A stretch of 64,000 nt of DNA from Hanleya hanleyi (lineage: Eukaryota; Mollusca; Polyplacophora; Lepidopleurida; Hanleyidae), in assembly GCA_036873755.1 (NCBI GenBank), contig JAVTVY010025351.1, positions 39,718-103,717 on the forward strand. Reading direction: 5' to 3'. Below the pieces are notes generated by a model that was not told the DNA's origin, did not search any database, and was given only the letters and a program-made list of their open reading frames with translations. A program made the translations under genes and the position numbers. Each line of letters starts with the position of its first letter. The stretch's first letter is position 1. Below, piece by piece: positions 52,895 to 64,000 of this stretch.

Positions 52895-53555
52895 TGGGTG
52901 GAATAGATCAAGATATCGCGTTCACAACACAGATGGGTACAATATGGGTGATTGAAATCCAATATCGTCAATGGCAGCCATCTTGGATTACGTACCGCAG
53001 CGAAAATCAATACCAATGGCCGTCTAACTGATGTAAAGCACCTTCCCAAGTTTGAAGTCGATTGGTCGATTTGTTCTCGAGATATCGCGTTCACAAGATC
53101 TGGGACGGATGGAATCCAATATGGTCAATGGCAGCCATCTTGGATTACGTACCTCAGTGAAAATCAATACCAATGGCCATCTAACTGATGTGAAGCACCT
53201 TTTCGAGTTTGAAGTTGATTGGTTGAATTGTTCTCGAGATATCGCGTTCACAAGATGAAGGACGGACAGAATCCAATATGTCAATGGCAGCCATCTTGGA
53301 TTATGTACCTCAGTGAAAATCAATACCAATGGCTGTCTGACTGATGTGAAGAACCTTCCCAAGTTTGAAGTCGATTGGTCGAATTGTTCTCGAGATATCG
53401 CGTTCACAAGATGTGGGACGGACAGAATCCAATATGGTCGCTGGCAGCCATCTTGGATTACGTACCTCAGCGAAAATCAATACCAATGGCCGTCTAACTG
53501 ATGTGAAGCACCTTCTCAAGTTTGAAGTCGATTGTTCGAATATCGCGTTCACAAG
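52895..53555. repeat. ~155-bp satellite, four to five units
   Basis: Each unit has 'aatccaatatggtcaatggcagccatcttggattacgtacctcag', 'gaaaatcaataccaatggcc.tctaactgatgt', 'ttgaagtcgattggtcgaattgttctcgagatatcgcgttcacaag'. The open frames here are repeat translation. Confidence 0.85.
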
Positions 53556-53620
53556 ATGTGGGACGGACGGACGGACGGACGGAAGGAAGGACGGAAGGAC
53601 GGACGGAAGGACGGACGGCT
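53556..53620. repeat. (GGAC)n / (GGAA)n microsatellite
   Basis: Runs of ggac and ggaa tetranucleotides at the end of the 155-bp satellite array. Confidence 0.85.
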
Positions 53621-53895
53621 AGCATTTCCAAGTCCTCCCACCACTTCGTGGCGGAGGACAATAAGTGATGCCCTGTGACTGTAGGGAGTAAGATGGACCT
53701 GTGATTGTAGGGAGGTACGATGGTGCCCTGTGGCTATCATTACTATTCGGAGGTAACACTGAAAGAAGTGGGGGCGACTTTAGGGGGTTATAAAACACCT
53801 TGTACTTTGTCTTCAACAAATCATATGAGAGAGAAAATTAAATTTAACATCAATATTTCAGCTATATAGTGACACATATCATATTCCTACGAAGT

Positions 53896-54500
53896 AGGCT
53901 ACCATTTGCAAATTGTCCGGTAATGAGTGAGTGAGTCAGTCCATCCGAATCCTTTCGTCCGCAAAATAAGGAGAACAGTTGACATTAGAACCTTGATTTT
54001 TGGCATGAACGTGCATTAGGGCATTGTTACCTGCAAGTTCTGAGCTGACCGAATTCTGAGGAAAATTTGATTTATAATCATTTTTTTATTATTTACTGAT
54101 GGCTCAGCGAGTGCACTGTCATGCCCATCGGGAACCCTTGGCTGTATGTTTCACTGTGACTTTTGAAGGTTCCCTGATACGGCATATCATGTTGGAGACA
54201 CCGGTTCTTGTAAAATCAGCGAAGCGACTTTGAGCCCGGTCAAGACTGAGATGGGTGACCTCGTGCTGTACTGCTGGACTGATAAGTGTCCAGGGTAACA
54301 GGAACTGAGGGCGATAATAGTTGCTACGCTAATGACTCACCAGCGGTGACACCTGGGAAAGTTAATAGTACCCACTGTCAATTAGAGACTGCCTTTATAA
54401 ATTCTCTCAAGGTAGAACATAGGGTCCCCAAGTCATCTCTAGAGTACACACTTAAATCATATCAAACCCTACTTCGTAGGTCCTGTGACACTGCCATGTG
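53896..54500. repeat. Interspersed repeat, copy C, with nested SINE
   Basis: Carries 'cctacgaagtaggctaccatttgcaaattgtccgg' at the left and 'cctacttcgtaggtcctgtgac' at the right (~54469-54490). The same internal blocks occur at 243-541 and 1677-2000. The 5S-derived SINE fragment lies inside. Its right edge touches the HSPBP1-like exon. Confidence 0.55.
54180..54310 (+). mobile_element. Diverged 5S-rRNA-derived SINE head
   Basis: 'gagacaccggttcttgt', 'agcgaagcgactttgagcccggtcaa', 'gagatgggtgacct', then 'gtgctgtactg.ctggactgataagtgtccaggg'. The last part is shared with the SINE at 50963-51191 (reverse strand), so both come from the same family. The tail here is different or lost, and no target-site duplication is evident. 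Confidence 0.65.
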
Positions 54501-54532
54501 AATGCGATGAGAGCGTATTATGGCATTCCTAC

Positions 54533-54754
54533 AGGACACAGCATATAGCGCTTTTGTTTTCACACTGACATCTTCATCATTGTCGAGAACTTCTAATATT
54601 ATAGGCATGAGACCATCATCCAGTGCAGCTTGTTGACAATATGGGTTGTTTTGAACAACGGTCCCTAGGAGACTCAGGCTTTTGGAACGGACTCCTGCAC
54701 TACTGCTCTGTTGCAGGATTGGAAATATCTGGATACCACCAATCTTATGAAGAT
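54533..54754 (-). CDS. HSPBP1/Fes1-like exon (armadillo-type repeat)
   Basis: A 222-bp exon on the - strand, too short and Met-poor for a simple ORF search. Acceptor '…tattcacag' is at 54755 and a plausible donor gtagga at 54532. It begins with a split codon, then LHKIGGIQIFPILQQSSS, continues with 'VRSKSLSLLGTVVQNNPYCQQAAL' and ends 'DEDVSVKTKALYAVS'. These are armadillo-like helices typical of HSPBP1/Fes1, the Hsp70 nucleotide-exchange factor (compare 'TVRVKALFAISC' in vertebrate HSPBP1). The phase fits the exon at 55438-55586. No stop is present in this exon, but its partner is damaged. Confidence 0.7.
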
Positions 54755-55437
54755 CTGTGAATAGGAAATAAATAAACTATATCAGAATCAGGAGGATGAT
54801 GGAGAACATAATTTCACGATGATAATTAGATATTTTACAGTTAACTATCCAGAAATGGAATAATTAATATTTAAGCATAACTATTGTTAGAATCTTGCAT
54901 ATTGATTGCATCAGCACAGCAATGCATATCTGGTGGTAGGGGAAGTAACTCTCCCGGAAGGAACCCATGCTCATGTAGGCTTGTGTGTGACAACGAACAA
55001 AGACAATACTAAGAAAGAAAAATAAGCTTCAAAATATATGAGATTATGGAGAGGGACAAGGCTTAGTTTTAGAGAGTGGTGCATAATCTTAAAAATAGCT
55101 CAACCAGCAAAAGTGTGATTTTTCGATCAGCTGCATGTGTGTATGTGGTCAGCTGAAGAGGAAGGACATCTTTGAAACAGGATCACAAGTTTACCCATGA
55201 ATGAGAAATGCCATGAATGTCATTTCTCATACCGGTACTTATTTGTTAGTGGACATGGAATTGTGCTGTCCTGAACAGGGAAATATCATATGTGGGCTCT
55301 GCGAGGGTTATTTGTACAGGAAATGTATTGAAGATTAGGGAGAGTGATCACTTGTGCAATGCAACCTTCATATGAGTGATCAATGTTCAGCTCTCCTTGA
55401 TTTTACAAACACCATATAGACTGATCTTATAAATTAC

Positions 55438-55586
55438 CTTGAGCCAGATCGATGTCCTCACACCACTCTGTAACCTTCTCTAGTTATGCCTCACTGTCCC
55501 CTGCCTTCAACATGAACTTGACACATTGCTTCAAATGCACCACAGGATTTGTGGACTATCAGCACTTGTGACAGCCATTCTCTCCT
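55438..55586 (-). pseudogene. HSPBP1/Fes1-like upstream exon, damaged
   Basis: Bounded by a good acceptor (polypyrimidine, then ctcag, ending at 55587) and donor (caag|gtaatt at 55437). It reads 'RREWLSQVL' in one frame and then, after a one-base shift, 'NPVVHLKQCVKFMLKAGDSEA', TAA, 'LEKVTEWCEDIDLAQ'. The last base pairs in phase with the next exon to give Asp before LHKIGG. Order and content match the N-terminal half of HSPBP1. The frameshift plus TAA suggest a pseudogene or a damaged allele. Confidence 0.65.
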
Positions 55587-55589
55587 CTG

Positions 55590-58500
55590 AGAAAGTGAAA
55601 AAGAGGTAACTTTATAAAACTGAACATCTTCGAAATTGGGATAAGCGAAAAAGAGGCCTTGTGTTTATGGTCAGTAATTGTGTCGTTCTAACCAGTATAC
55701 TGTGCATTTTGCAGAATTTTAAGCAAACTTAATCTCGGCCTCCCTTTACTAAGAAAACCAACCTTGGATTTGAAATGTGTTCACCTTGAACAGTGTTGAA
55801 GAATTGAAGTTGAGTTTGGGAGCATGACATTACAGATTTAAAATAATTGTCCTAAATGACTCTTTCAGATATATTTTTGAAAAGCCGCATTTTTTCTTAT
55901 TGTGTCACAGTACTGGTATTACCATACCCGATGGCATTGTCATATCCTGCATTTTGAGTACCATACATGTATATCTGGGATACTATCTCAAAATATATCT
56001 ATTGGTCATTAATTGACAAATATTCCTCAGTAATTAAGAGGACATGACAAAGATATGATCAATAATAATGTGTATATACGTTAGCAAAAAAAATAAAAAT
56101 AAATAAATAAATAAAAAGAATCAAGGGAAATAACTCTGTACAGTAAAGAAACAGTGAGAAGTGAGGGTTTCCTTTCTCCATAGATGTAGGCTCAACAGAT
56201 CAATCATTATAGAATGGAAGAAATAATACATTATGTAAGGACGCCTCCACTTCACGCCCAATATATTTTTGCTTTTTCAATCCTTCCGGCCGGACCCTTT
56301 TCTAAAATATGTATCTCGGTAAACTTTCATATTCTCTAAACTAAAATGGGGAGTCTTAATCCTGGCCGAGCCGGAGGAAATATTCACCACAGGTCCGGGA
56401 AAGGTACCCAGGGGTTTTCGGCTTTTGTTTGCTATATTCTAACTAAAGGACTCAATCAGCAACCAGTTTTTCAAACACAATAACAAAGAATTTATTCACA
56501 ATTCCCTAGACAATACATTGAGGCTAGGCCCACCTTGTGTGAACCCTGCCTTAGCAATAAACGGCTCGTGGCCAACTAATCTAAATACAATAATCATACA
56601 GTTCCGGTATTGTCTCCTTCAACTAAGAACCATCTCAATTTTTAAGCATCGGCACTAGCCAAGACCGATTCTATTGGCATGGAGCTACCCAATTCCAAAA
56701 GCAAATTCCACGTTCCCTAACATAACTGTCTAAGATATTAACTTAATTAAGATAAGAAATTACTTACATATCCCATTCCCAGTCAGTCTTTTTCCAAACT
56801 TGCAAATCTGTTAACAACCAGCAACCTTTTTTGTAATATCCAACATCCAACTCCAGGGCTCAAAACTCCGGGATTTCACACTCAGATTCCAGCACAAACC
56901 GTCCGCACTTCTTGAGAATGTGACGAAGTGATTCGTAAAGATCTCAGAGAGCTTGCCCTTTTATACAAGTTTGCCCTCAAGTTGGATCAATACCTAATTT
57001 GCATTCCGAGCGAAGAAAAGCTCGAAATGTTACTAAATATAAATCTTTCCGCTGCGTTTCCCCGCTATACTGTCGCCAAATTTTCTCGCTCATCTGAGCT
57101 TTTACAAAAGTCCAACTTGTTTTCCAAATAATCAATAACATTTTGCCGTCTCAACCGACCCAAAACATTGATATTCTGTCAAGAAATATACCTACCTCTT
57201 CCCTACAATCCATGAAATTGTTATCTTTGCTAGAGACGTGACCAGAATTATCAAGTCTTTACTTCGCACTGTTTCTCTCTCTTCCCATCACTTGTAAATC
57301 ACAAATGTTCACCGTTTTATATCCCTTGATATTGATTTTAATCATTCTACCAATTCCTTTCCGCTGACTAACATACTTCGACAAGTTAGCGGAGTCACAT
57401 TAATGAAACCGACCCTTTCCCACCAAGCAACGTACTCTTGAATACAAATTATGAGCGTTCCCTTTAACAGCAAATACTATTAGATAATACAATTTACACG
57501 TTCAAGCCTCTTAACACACCTCTCCTTTAGAGAATTTGACCCTCCTGGGTCAACATGAAGTCTCAGTTAAACATTTTCAAAGTTTGTCAAAGTTTTTCAA
57601 AGTTTGGTAAAGTTTTTCAAAGTTTGTAAAAGTTTTTCAAAGTTTATCTCAAACTCGCTCACAGCTCCCCAAAGTTGTTTCAAGCTGTTCAAAGTTCACC
57701 AACGTTGTTTAAAGTTCACCAAAGTTGTTCAAAGTTCACCAAAGTTGTTCTCAGTTAACCAAAGTTGTTCAAAGTTCACCAAAGTTGTTCCCAATTGGCG
57801 CACTCCGTGTTCCAAGGAAAATGTTCATAACACACGCGCACAACACTGTTCTACAAGTTCCCTCTATGGATGCATGTTTACACAACAAGTGGTTGTAAAA
57901 AAAAAAAATTTGTTGGTTGGTTTTAGTTTAGTTATCTTTTGTGTAGCCCCCTTGTCACATAATCTACCTCGCCTTCTGAACCGACATGTCCCCATGTCGG
58001 ACTTCAATTTAATTTAACTGCCAAAAATTTTAAGAGAGGCATTCACCTGGCAGTACCTTCTGTACTTTAACCAGGGATTAGGTTAGATCGATCTCCTGTT
58101 ATAGATGAAGGAGGACAGTAGGGCTATATGATAACTATTTCTCAATTTCAAAATAGTAAATGGAAAAGGTATACAACCATTGTTTTGATTATCCGTAAAC
58201 ATACTTCCATGAGTTGTTTGTATGTCATTCTGGAACCACTAGTAAAAGTTCATTGCTATAACACTGCTGTCGTTGGTGTTGGCGTTGAAAACTTGGCACA
58301 CGTTGTTGTTCTCCTGAATGGTTCCGGTCAAGGTCAAATCTTAATGACCCTTTTTACGTTTCTGTTGTTATTAGTCCACATCGATTTGAACCATTTAGTT
58401 CATCTTCAATTCTGGAGGTGGATGATGACGACTATGACGAACAATTCCAAGTTCAAATAAGTAATGTAATAGAACCACTTGTGGTAATTTATTACCAATA

Positions 58501-61500
58501 CCAATATATTTATAGACATAGAAGGAATGATGGACTCTAATAGTCTTAAAAAGTAGTTCTCAATTCGTGTTACTAGTTGTAGAATAATTACTATTCCGTT
58601 TGTTCTATATGACAATGTATACAATAAATCCATGTAAATAATTAATGTCTCTATATGTTGACACAATTTCTCATTAACTTTACTCATGTTAACTATCGCT
58701 CTCTATGTAAGTTTGTAATACAGGGCTGAGGGGAGGTGTATCCACATGGGAATGCCTAGGTGATTACTTCAACCCCCTGGGAATGAGTTCCAGGAGCAAG
58801 GGGTATTCATTTCCCTTTCATGCAGCTGATATGCGACCATATATGCACATCAACTGAATGCTGTAGCTTGTTGATTTACATAGCCATTCAATTAACTCGA
58901 TTTTTTTTTTTTTTACTGATTGGAATTTGTAGTAGAAACTGTCAGAAAATAGCCGAAAGTGAAAAACTGCGCAGCTTGGTTTATGACCGTTACTGAATTG
59001 AAAAACAATAATGAGTCAAATCTCTTAGAAAAAATACGAATTTCCATATTCGTTGATAATTTGACAAGTATATTGCATATGCAAGTAATATTCAAGACTC
59101 GTTGGGGTACCACGTGATAGGCACTGTTTGCACTATTTTCCTGCAACATAAACAACATGTTTAATATGCAACAAACACAGGCGATCCTAGAAGTTGAACT
59201 GTGTTATTCAACTCAACTTTCTCCAGTATACCAATATATACAGGCACAATGCAATAATCAGTGCCATGTAACTGCGAGAAAAGTAATCGCGTATTGAAAT
59301 TTCAGGTCTTTCCACAAAATTTCGAAATTCCAAAGAACTGGATTGGATGTTTTTGGCCGAGTAATCGATGGGAGGTTTGCACAATATGACCAGATGACAA
59401 ACTGGAAGCACTAGCTTCATCAGTCAAATAGTTAACAGGCCAAAATTTTACAAGCAAACGGTAAAAATGTTGGTGCGAGGAGCAGAGAAAAAGGTTCAAC
59501 TGGAAACCGTTATTCATCAGTTCACTCTCAGACCATATGCGTGTTCTATGTGTGTGGATTTTGTACATGCAAAGGAAGTACCACACCATTATGTATTCCA
59601 AAACGAAATAATCATCACACATGAACGTATGTGTAAGAGAGAATTATATCCTTCAACACATTCGCTATCTGTAGAATATATACAGAAGCCCATGCTTATA
59701 CCCTCACAAATTACTGCTCGTGGCATATATATATATATATATATACTTGTGCCTCTGGCAGATTCAAACTTTTTAAAGGGTATGCTAATTTTGTCAAATC
59801 CACTCAATGATTCGAAATACTTAAGATTTCGGCAAAGTTCAACATGGTCTAAGTCATCCAATCCACATGAAACACCAGGGAAAGAGCATATTACATGCTT
59901 ATACCCGGTATATTCAAGCTTGGCCTATCATATTTAAAAGCCAATGCTGCACAGAGCCTCGTCAAATATATTTTCCTAATTATGAACTATAGTTCAGTCA
60001 CAAAATCCAATCAGAGACTGAAAAACAGTTTACAGTCGCCAAGCATCTGAAGGATATTTTTCACCGAAAGTTGAAGTTTTTACCCGTTGCTCTGTATTTG
60101 ATCTCTAATATTTCGTTGCGTCGATAATTTCAATGACGTAGACTCTGGAGTTCAAAGGCCCTTAAACAGCATAATCAGGTCACTGGCACACAACTTTAGT
60201 CCAATCATCTGCGTACGACGATCGAAGGGACTAGGTTTTCCAGAACTACATGTACCGATGCGGTTCTGCGAAAGAGTCTATTAGAGATCATTTACCATTC
60301 AAAACTATCCCTCTGGCCAAATCTATGCCTCTCATCTTCTCCATCGAGAATCTGAAACTCTCAAATTATTATCAACATATTCAATTACTCAATATTAAAC
60401 ACAACATTTTCATTTCGTAGTACTATTTCATCTTTTTAATAACCCATAAATTCTCTGTGTTTTTTTTTTTTTTTTAAATCGAATAGTGATATATCAAGAG
60501 GAAAAAGTAACTTTCTGAACTTTCCACTTAGATCACTTCTCAAAATAGATTGGTATTACAAATAACAGTCATATGTGATTGATTTGCTCTCGTCACCAAA
60601 ACAACAGAGACTTTTTTTTCTACAGTTATGCACAACAACATTCAACTGATTGTTCAAACGCATGAAACAATCGAAAATACCATATATTAGTCGCATCCGT
60701 ACTGACTTGACCGCGGGGATCTGTCACTCTGGTATCAGTCACAGCTTATATATAAAGATGGCTTTATCATAAAGCGAGAACTATTACTGGTTTCCCCGCA
60801 GCAGGAAAACATTGGATGGAAATTCAGTTTCTCTTGCATCTCAAAGCTATCTCATCTAGATATTTAATTTGATAAACTTCTTTTCCTAATATCTTAATAG
60901 TCGCATGGCATATTTCCTTAATGTTACTCATTTCAGGTAGATTCAGTCAGTTATATCTATAGGAGTATATATCAAATGCAATTATCGTCCTTGCAAACTT
61001 CGGGTATTTCCCCGGAATCTGAATTCTTTAAAAGATGTCCATCACTTTATACTGGTGAGATTTCTTTGTCGTTTGGAAAACTCCAATAACGACCTAAACA
61101 AAACGTGTATACCATACGCTGTTTTGTTTTATGTGAACTGACCAACCATAGTCAAGTACACACACTTCCTTAACTATTTGGCAAAATGAATATTTCAATA
61201 GAAAAAACCTCAAATCTGATGCATCCAAATTTGGAACTCAATCTATCGGCATTTCAACCATTAGCCCTAGTTCATTGTAACAAACAGTTAAACTGGACCT
61301 TCAATGTTTTCAGGGAGTCTCGTCTTTTACCTGCAAAACACAAGCAGAATTAGGCTATACTTACCCTAGCCTTTCCGGGCTGATTTTTCTACAAATCGAA
61401 TAATCATTAGGGGGCACATTTCATCATCAACAACACATAATCATCATATATCTTCATAATTTCATCATTATTTCATGATCATTTTCCATCGGTCTCTGCA

Positions 61501-64000
61501 TGACCTGTAAATCTCACCATCATTACTTAACGTATATTCAGTATTCTCCAAGAAAATGTCAAAATTACTGAATTCTCAATATCATCTCTTCAATTTGAAT
61601 TTAAAATGACTGTTCTCGAAACAACACCGTCGTGAAGTACAGAACAATGTCAGGTATCTTGGATGTAAATGTCGTCACACTTCATCCTCAACTCTACCCC
61701 CAAATATTTCAACTCTTAATTTTTATCATCAAACATCATATATCTCATAAACATCAACATCCATGGCCATAATCTTCAAATACTTCAATTCTTCATTTTC
61801 AAATATTTCCATTACTCAATTCATATTTTACAAACTCGATATCTCTATTATTATAACTTTATCATAACAGCTTGGGGGAGCGACCCTCCAGCGTACGATC
61901 AAGATTCACCTAATTAACCCTAGTCATAGATTAATCAGGGAATAGACCTGTAAATCATGTGGTCATTTATCCGCAGATGTCCACGTCATAATACCACATA
62001 ATTAAGTGTATACTTTCTAAACCACCTTCCAAAGAACATCTTTTTCCAGGTTGCGTTTATCAAGCACAATTCCACAAAATATATCATTTATTATCCACAT
62101 CAAATTTCATCGTATATTCAGTAGTAACTATATTTTATCTCGGACACTCTTCAATGATTCCGGGATTAATACAACTTTGGATTTGTTTCATTTCACCCCA
62201 AGGTAAGGGAATCGCTTAAACATGTTAAACAACAGTTTATCACCTGTCAACATGGGAGGAAAACAAATCAAGTCGTTTTGCCTTAGTATACTCTACTTTA
62301 CTGACAAGTAACGACTCTCCTTCAATAAATCTATTGAGCGGACAAAATTATGATTCATGCAATGATATCTCCTTGAATTCTCCTGTCATTTTCTTAATGT
62401 TTCCTGAGACATGTATCTTTATAACAATTTGAAGTCACTGAAACTCCCAATATTTAACATAAATACTTCTCAGTTGGTTTCTATATATGTTTCACTAAGT
62501 TCCATCCACTTAACAACTACTATATTTAACATTTTAGGTACATCCCCTCATTCTACTTTACATACATCTACATCGTGTAACTGATTGTTCCTGTGGACAA
62601 TATATCCATATAAGAGGGTAACTTTACTTACTTTATAATTCCGAATTTTCCTGACTTTGTCTCCGTCCACCGCCATGTAGATTCTACTAAGCGGAAATTT
62701 TGTTTTATGCTGTTGAAGTTTTGAGCATAGCTCAACTATTTCCAAAACACGCTAACCTTTTCAGTAATTAGCATAAATCACCAAGTAAATTGGCACAATC
62801 AAGTTATGTAAATCACTGTTAGAAGTGCTTACAAAACATAAAAACATAGGTGCACTGGCGAAGTTAGGCATATACCCATCTTCAATCAACGATCTCGTTT
62901 CCACATTAACATTCTGGCTTAGACTCAATCTTCAATCCTAGGCGGGATTTTTTTCGTTCACTCAAAATCCGATATTTTAGAAGTTAAACAAATGCTAACC
63001 TCCGCATTTGATGAATATTTTTGCAGGATGACTACACGTCTGATTTGAATTCCACTAAATAACGTACATTTGACAAAATAAAAGTCTCGAATAGAGTTCT
63101 CTCTCTCTACCTACAAATATCTGCAGAATACATCTACGTTTCATCAATTCAAATATGCAATGTATCCCCATAGTTTTTTTTTAAATGCCCACCATTTATG
63201 CGACTACATATCTATATGTTTTAAATATGAGGGACACAGTTACAAGACACAAGATATATACATTTACTCTTATTTTGCCATGACTATGGAACATAACCAC
63301 AATTGATAAGTTTATTATGTCTTATAACGTTTCCATTCTTTTTTCTGTGCATTGTCCTTCATGGATGTAACTTACAATAAAATGGAAATTGAAACGTTAT
63401 TCAAAGTTATTAGCACCAGAGCTTTTCTTTAATATTTATCCTATCTTATGAACCTGAACATTAAAGTCGACTTAATATCAAAGGGGCATGATTCGAATTG
63501 AATGTCTTATTCTCTTTGCTGTTCTTAAATCAGAAGGCTTGGAAGCAAACACATCTCAACGTAGCTCCCTTTTCATTACACAAAGTCATTCCGCAGTCAC
63601 AGTTAACTCGGTTAAGTCAAATTGATCTGAAATCAGACGTTTCGCTTCAGGACTTGTTATAATAAACGCTCGATCAAAACCATTGAGTCCTCATCTAACT
63701 GTACAATCTTACAGTGTCACAAAATATAGCCTATAGCTTCCGAGCAGCCGTGTTAGTATACATAATTCGATGCTTATCGATTGGGTTAATAACCTGATAC
63801 AGTATACCAGATAATGTTATTGCCAGAGCTTTTGATTCGATGAAGCATTATATATCCAATGTTGAAATACCTTGAATGATGCCTGTCAGATTTGGAGGTA
63901 ATCCCTTTGTGAGCAAATATTCTTTTAACTGCCCGACAAATGAGGCGGAGCCGAGTTGTCAAAATCTATATAGTATCAGCATGCGGGGTCAATTTATTCA
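55590..64000. other. Gene-poor AT-rich host DNA
   Basis: No exon, RNA gene or transposon coding sequence was recognised. It contains an (AATA)n tract (~56088-56118), a (TA)n tract (~59729-59748), poly(T) runs (58900, 60460) and a 'aagggaaataactctgta' relic (~56125) of the AGAGTTAYYTCCCT type. Open frames of 60-156 codons show no family resemblance. Confidence 0.4.
57570..57795. repeat. 17-18 bp minisatellite
   Basis: First 'aagtttttcaaagtttgt' units, then 'gttcaccaaagttgttcaaa' units, about a dozen in total. The 137-codon frame over it is a repeat artefact. Confidence 0.8.

Noticed and set aside
57604..58017. A 137-codon gene
   Set aside because: The first half is a 17-18 bp minisatellite and the rest has no family resemblance.
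59467..59937. A 156-codon + strand gene
   Set aside because: It crosses a (TA)n tract encoding Tyr-Ile repeats and has no recognisable domain. The opposite strand is equally open.

Overview
The window is animal nuclear DNA: short exons with GT/AG splice sites, AATAAA signals, microsatellites, long gene-poor AT-rich stretches and several classes of eukaryotic mobile element. A 5S-rRNA-headed SINE with a bivalve/MetaSINE-like tail, a Naiad-like Penelope element, and the repeated motif AGAGTTA(C/T)CTCCCTGG suggest a marine lophotrochozoan, most likely a mollusc. The taxon is an inference.

Host DNA flanks a transposon block. On the left (1-9.3 kb) are the last two coding exons of a DUF4139 (F37C4.5-type) gene on the + strand, followed by about 6.7 kb with no recognisable gene. 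On the right (52.2-64 kb) are satellites, interspersed repeats, a second diverged 5S SINE and two damaged exons of an HSPBP1/Fes1-like Hsp70 nucleotide-exchange factor on the - strand. From 55.6 kb onward I see no gene.

The middle (about 9.8-52.2 kb) is a nested block of Polinton/Maverick (adintovirus-like) DNA. (1) 9.9-17.5 kb: an array of 150-165 bp units carrying NRF1-like and CRE-like palindromes, split by a 3.1-kb Naiad-like Penelope element. Then comes a Polinton arm with a C2H2-finger protein and a C2H2-finger packaging ATPase, ending in a large palindrome at about 16,969, after which the same arm restarts in the opposite direction. (2) 17.5-37.8 kb: a non-LTR retrotransposon remnant interrupts the second arm. 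From inside it a 6,569-bp unit is present three times in direct tandem. Each unit holds the retrotransposon tail, the C2H2-finger gene, the terminal array, and a second Polinton gene block on the - strand: PC4-like protein, integrase with chromodomain, Ser/Thr-rich membrane protein and ATPase. (3) 37.8-39.1 kb: the continuation of that block after the third unit, with a complete paralogue of the PC4-like gene and a small tail-anchored protein. (4) 39.1-42.9 kb: repeat arrays with ETS/CRE composite sites in inverted arrangement, and another retrotransposon fragment. (5) 41.8-52.2 kb: protein-primed DNA polymerase B (PolB), whose promoter and 5' third are present three times (2.42-2.43-kb tandem units). 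Only the third copy continues to the 3' end, and it is broken by a SINE, six in-frame stops and several indels.

I found no capsid, penton or protease gene. The Polintons look like decayed, recombined copies rather than a working element, although the three integrase frames are open. The most interesting signals are a pair of tandem genes resembling duplicated PC4 single-strand-DNA-binding folds, a shared core-promoter motif, a shared 3' hairpin plus AATAAA module, and the recent high-identity amplification.
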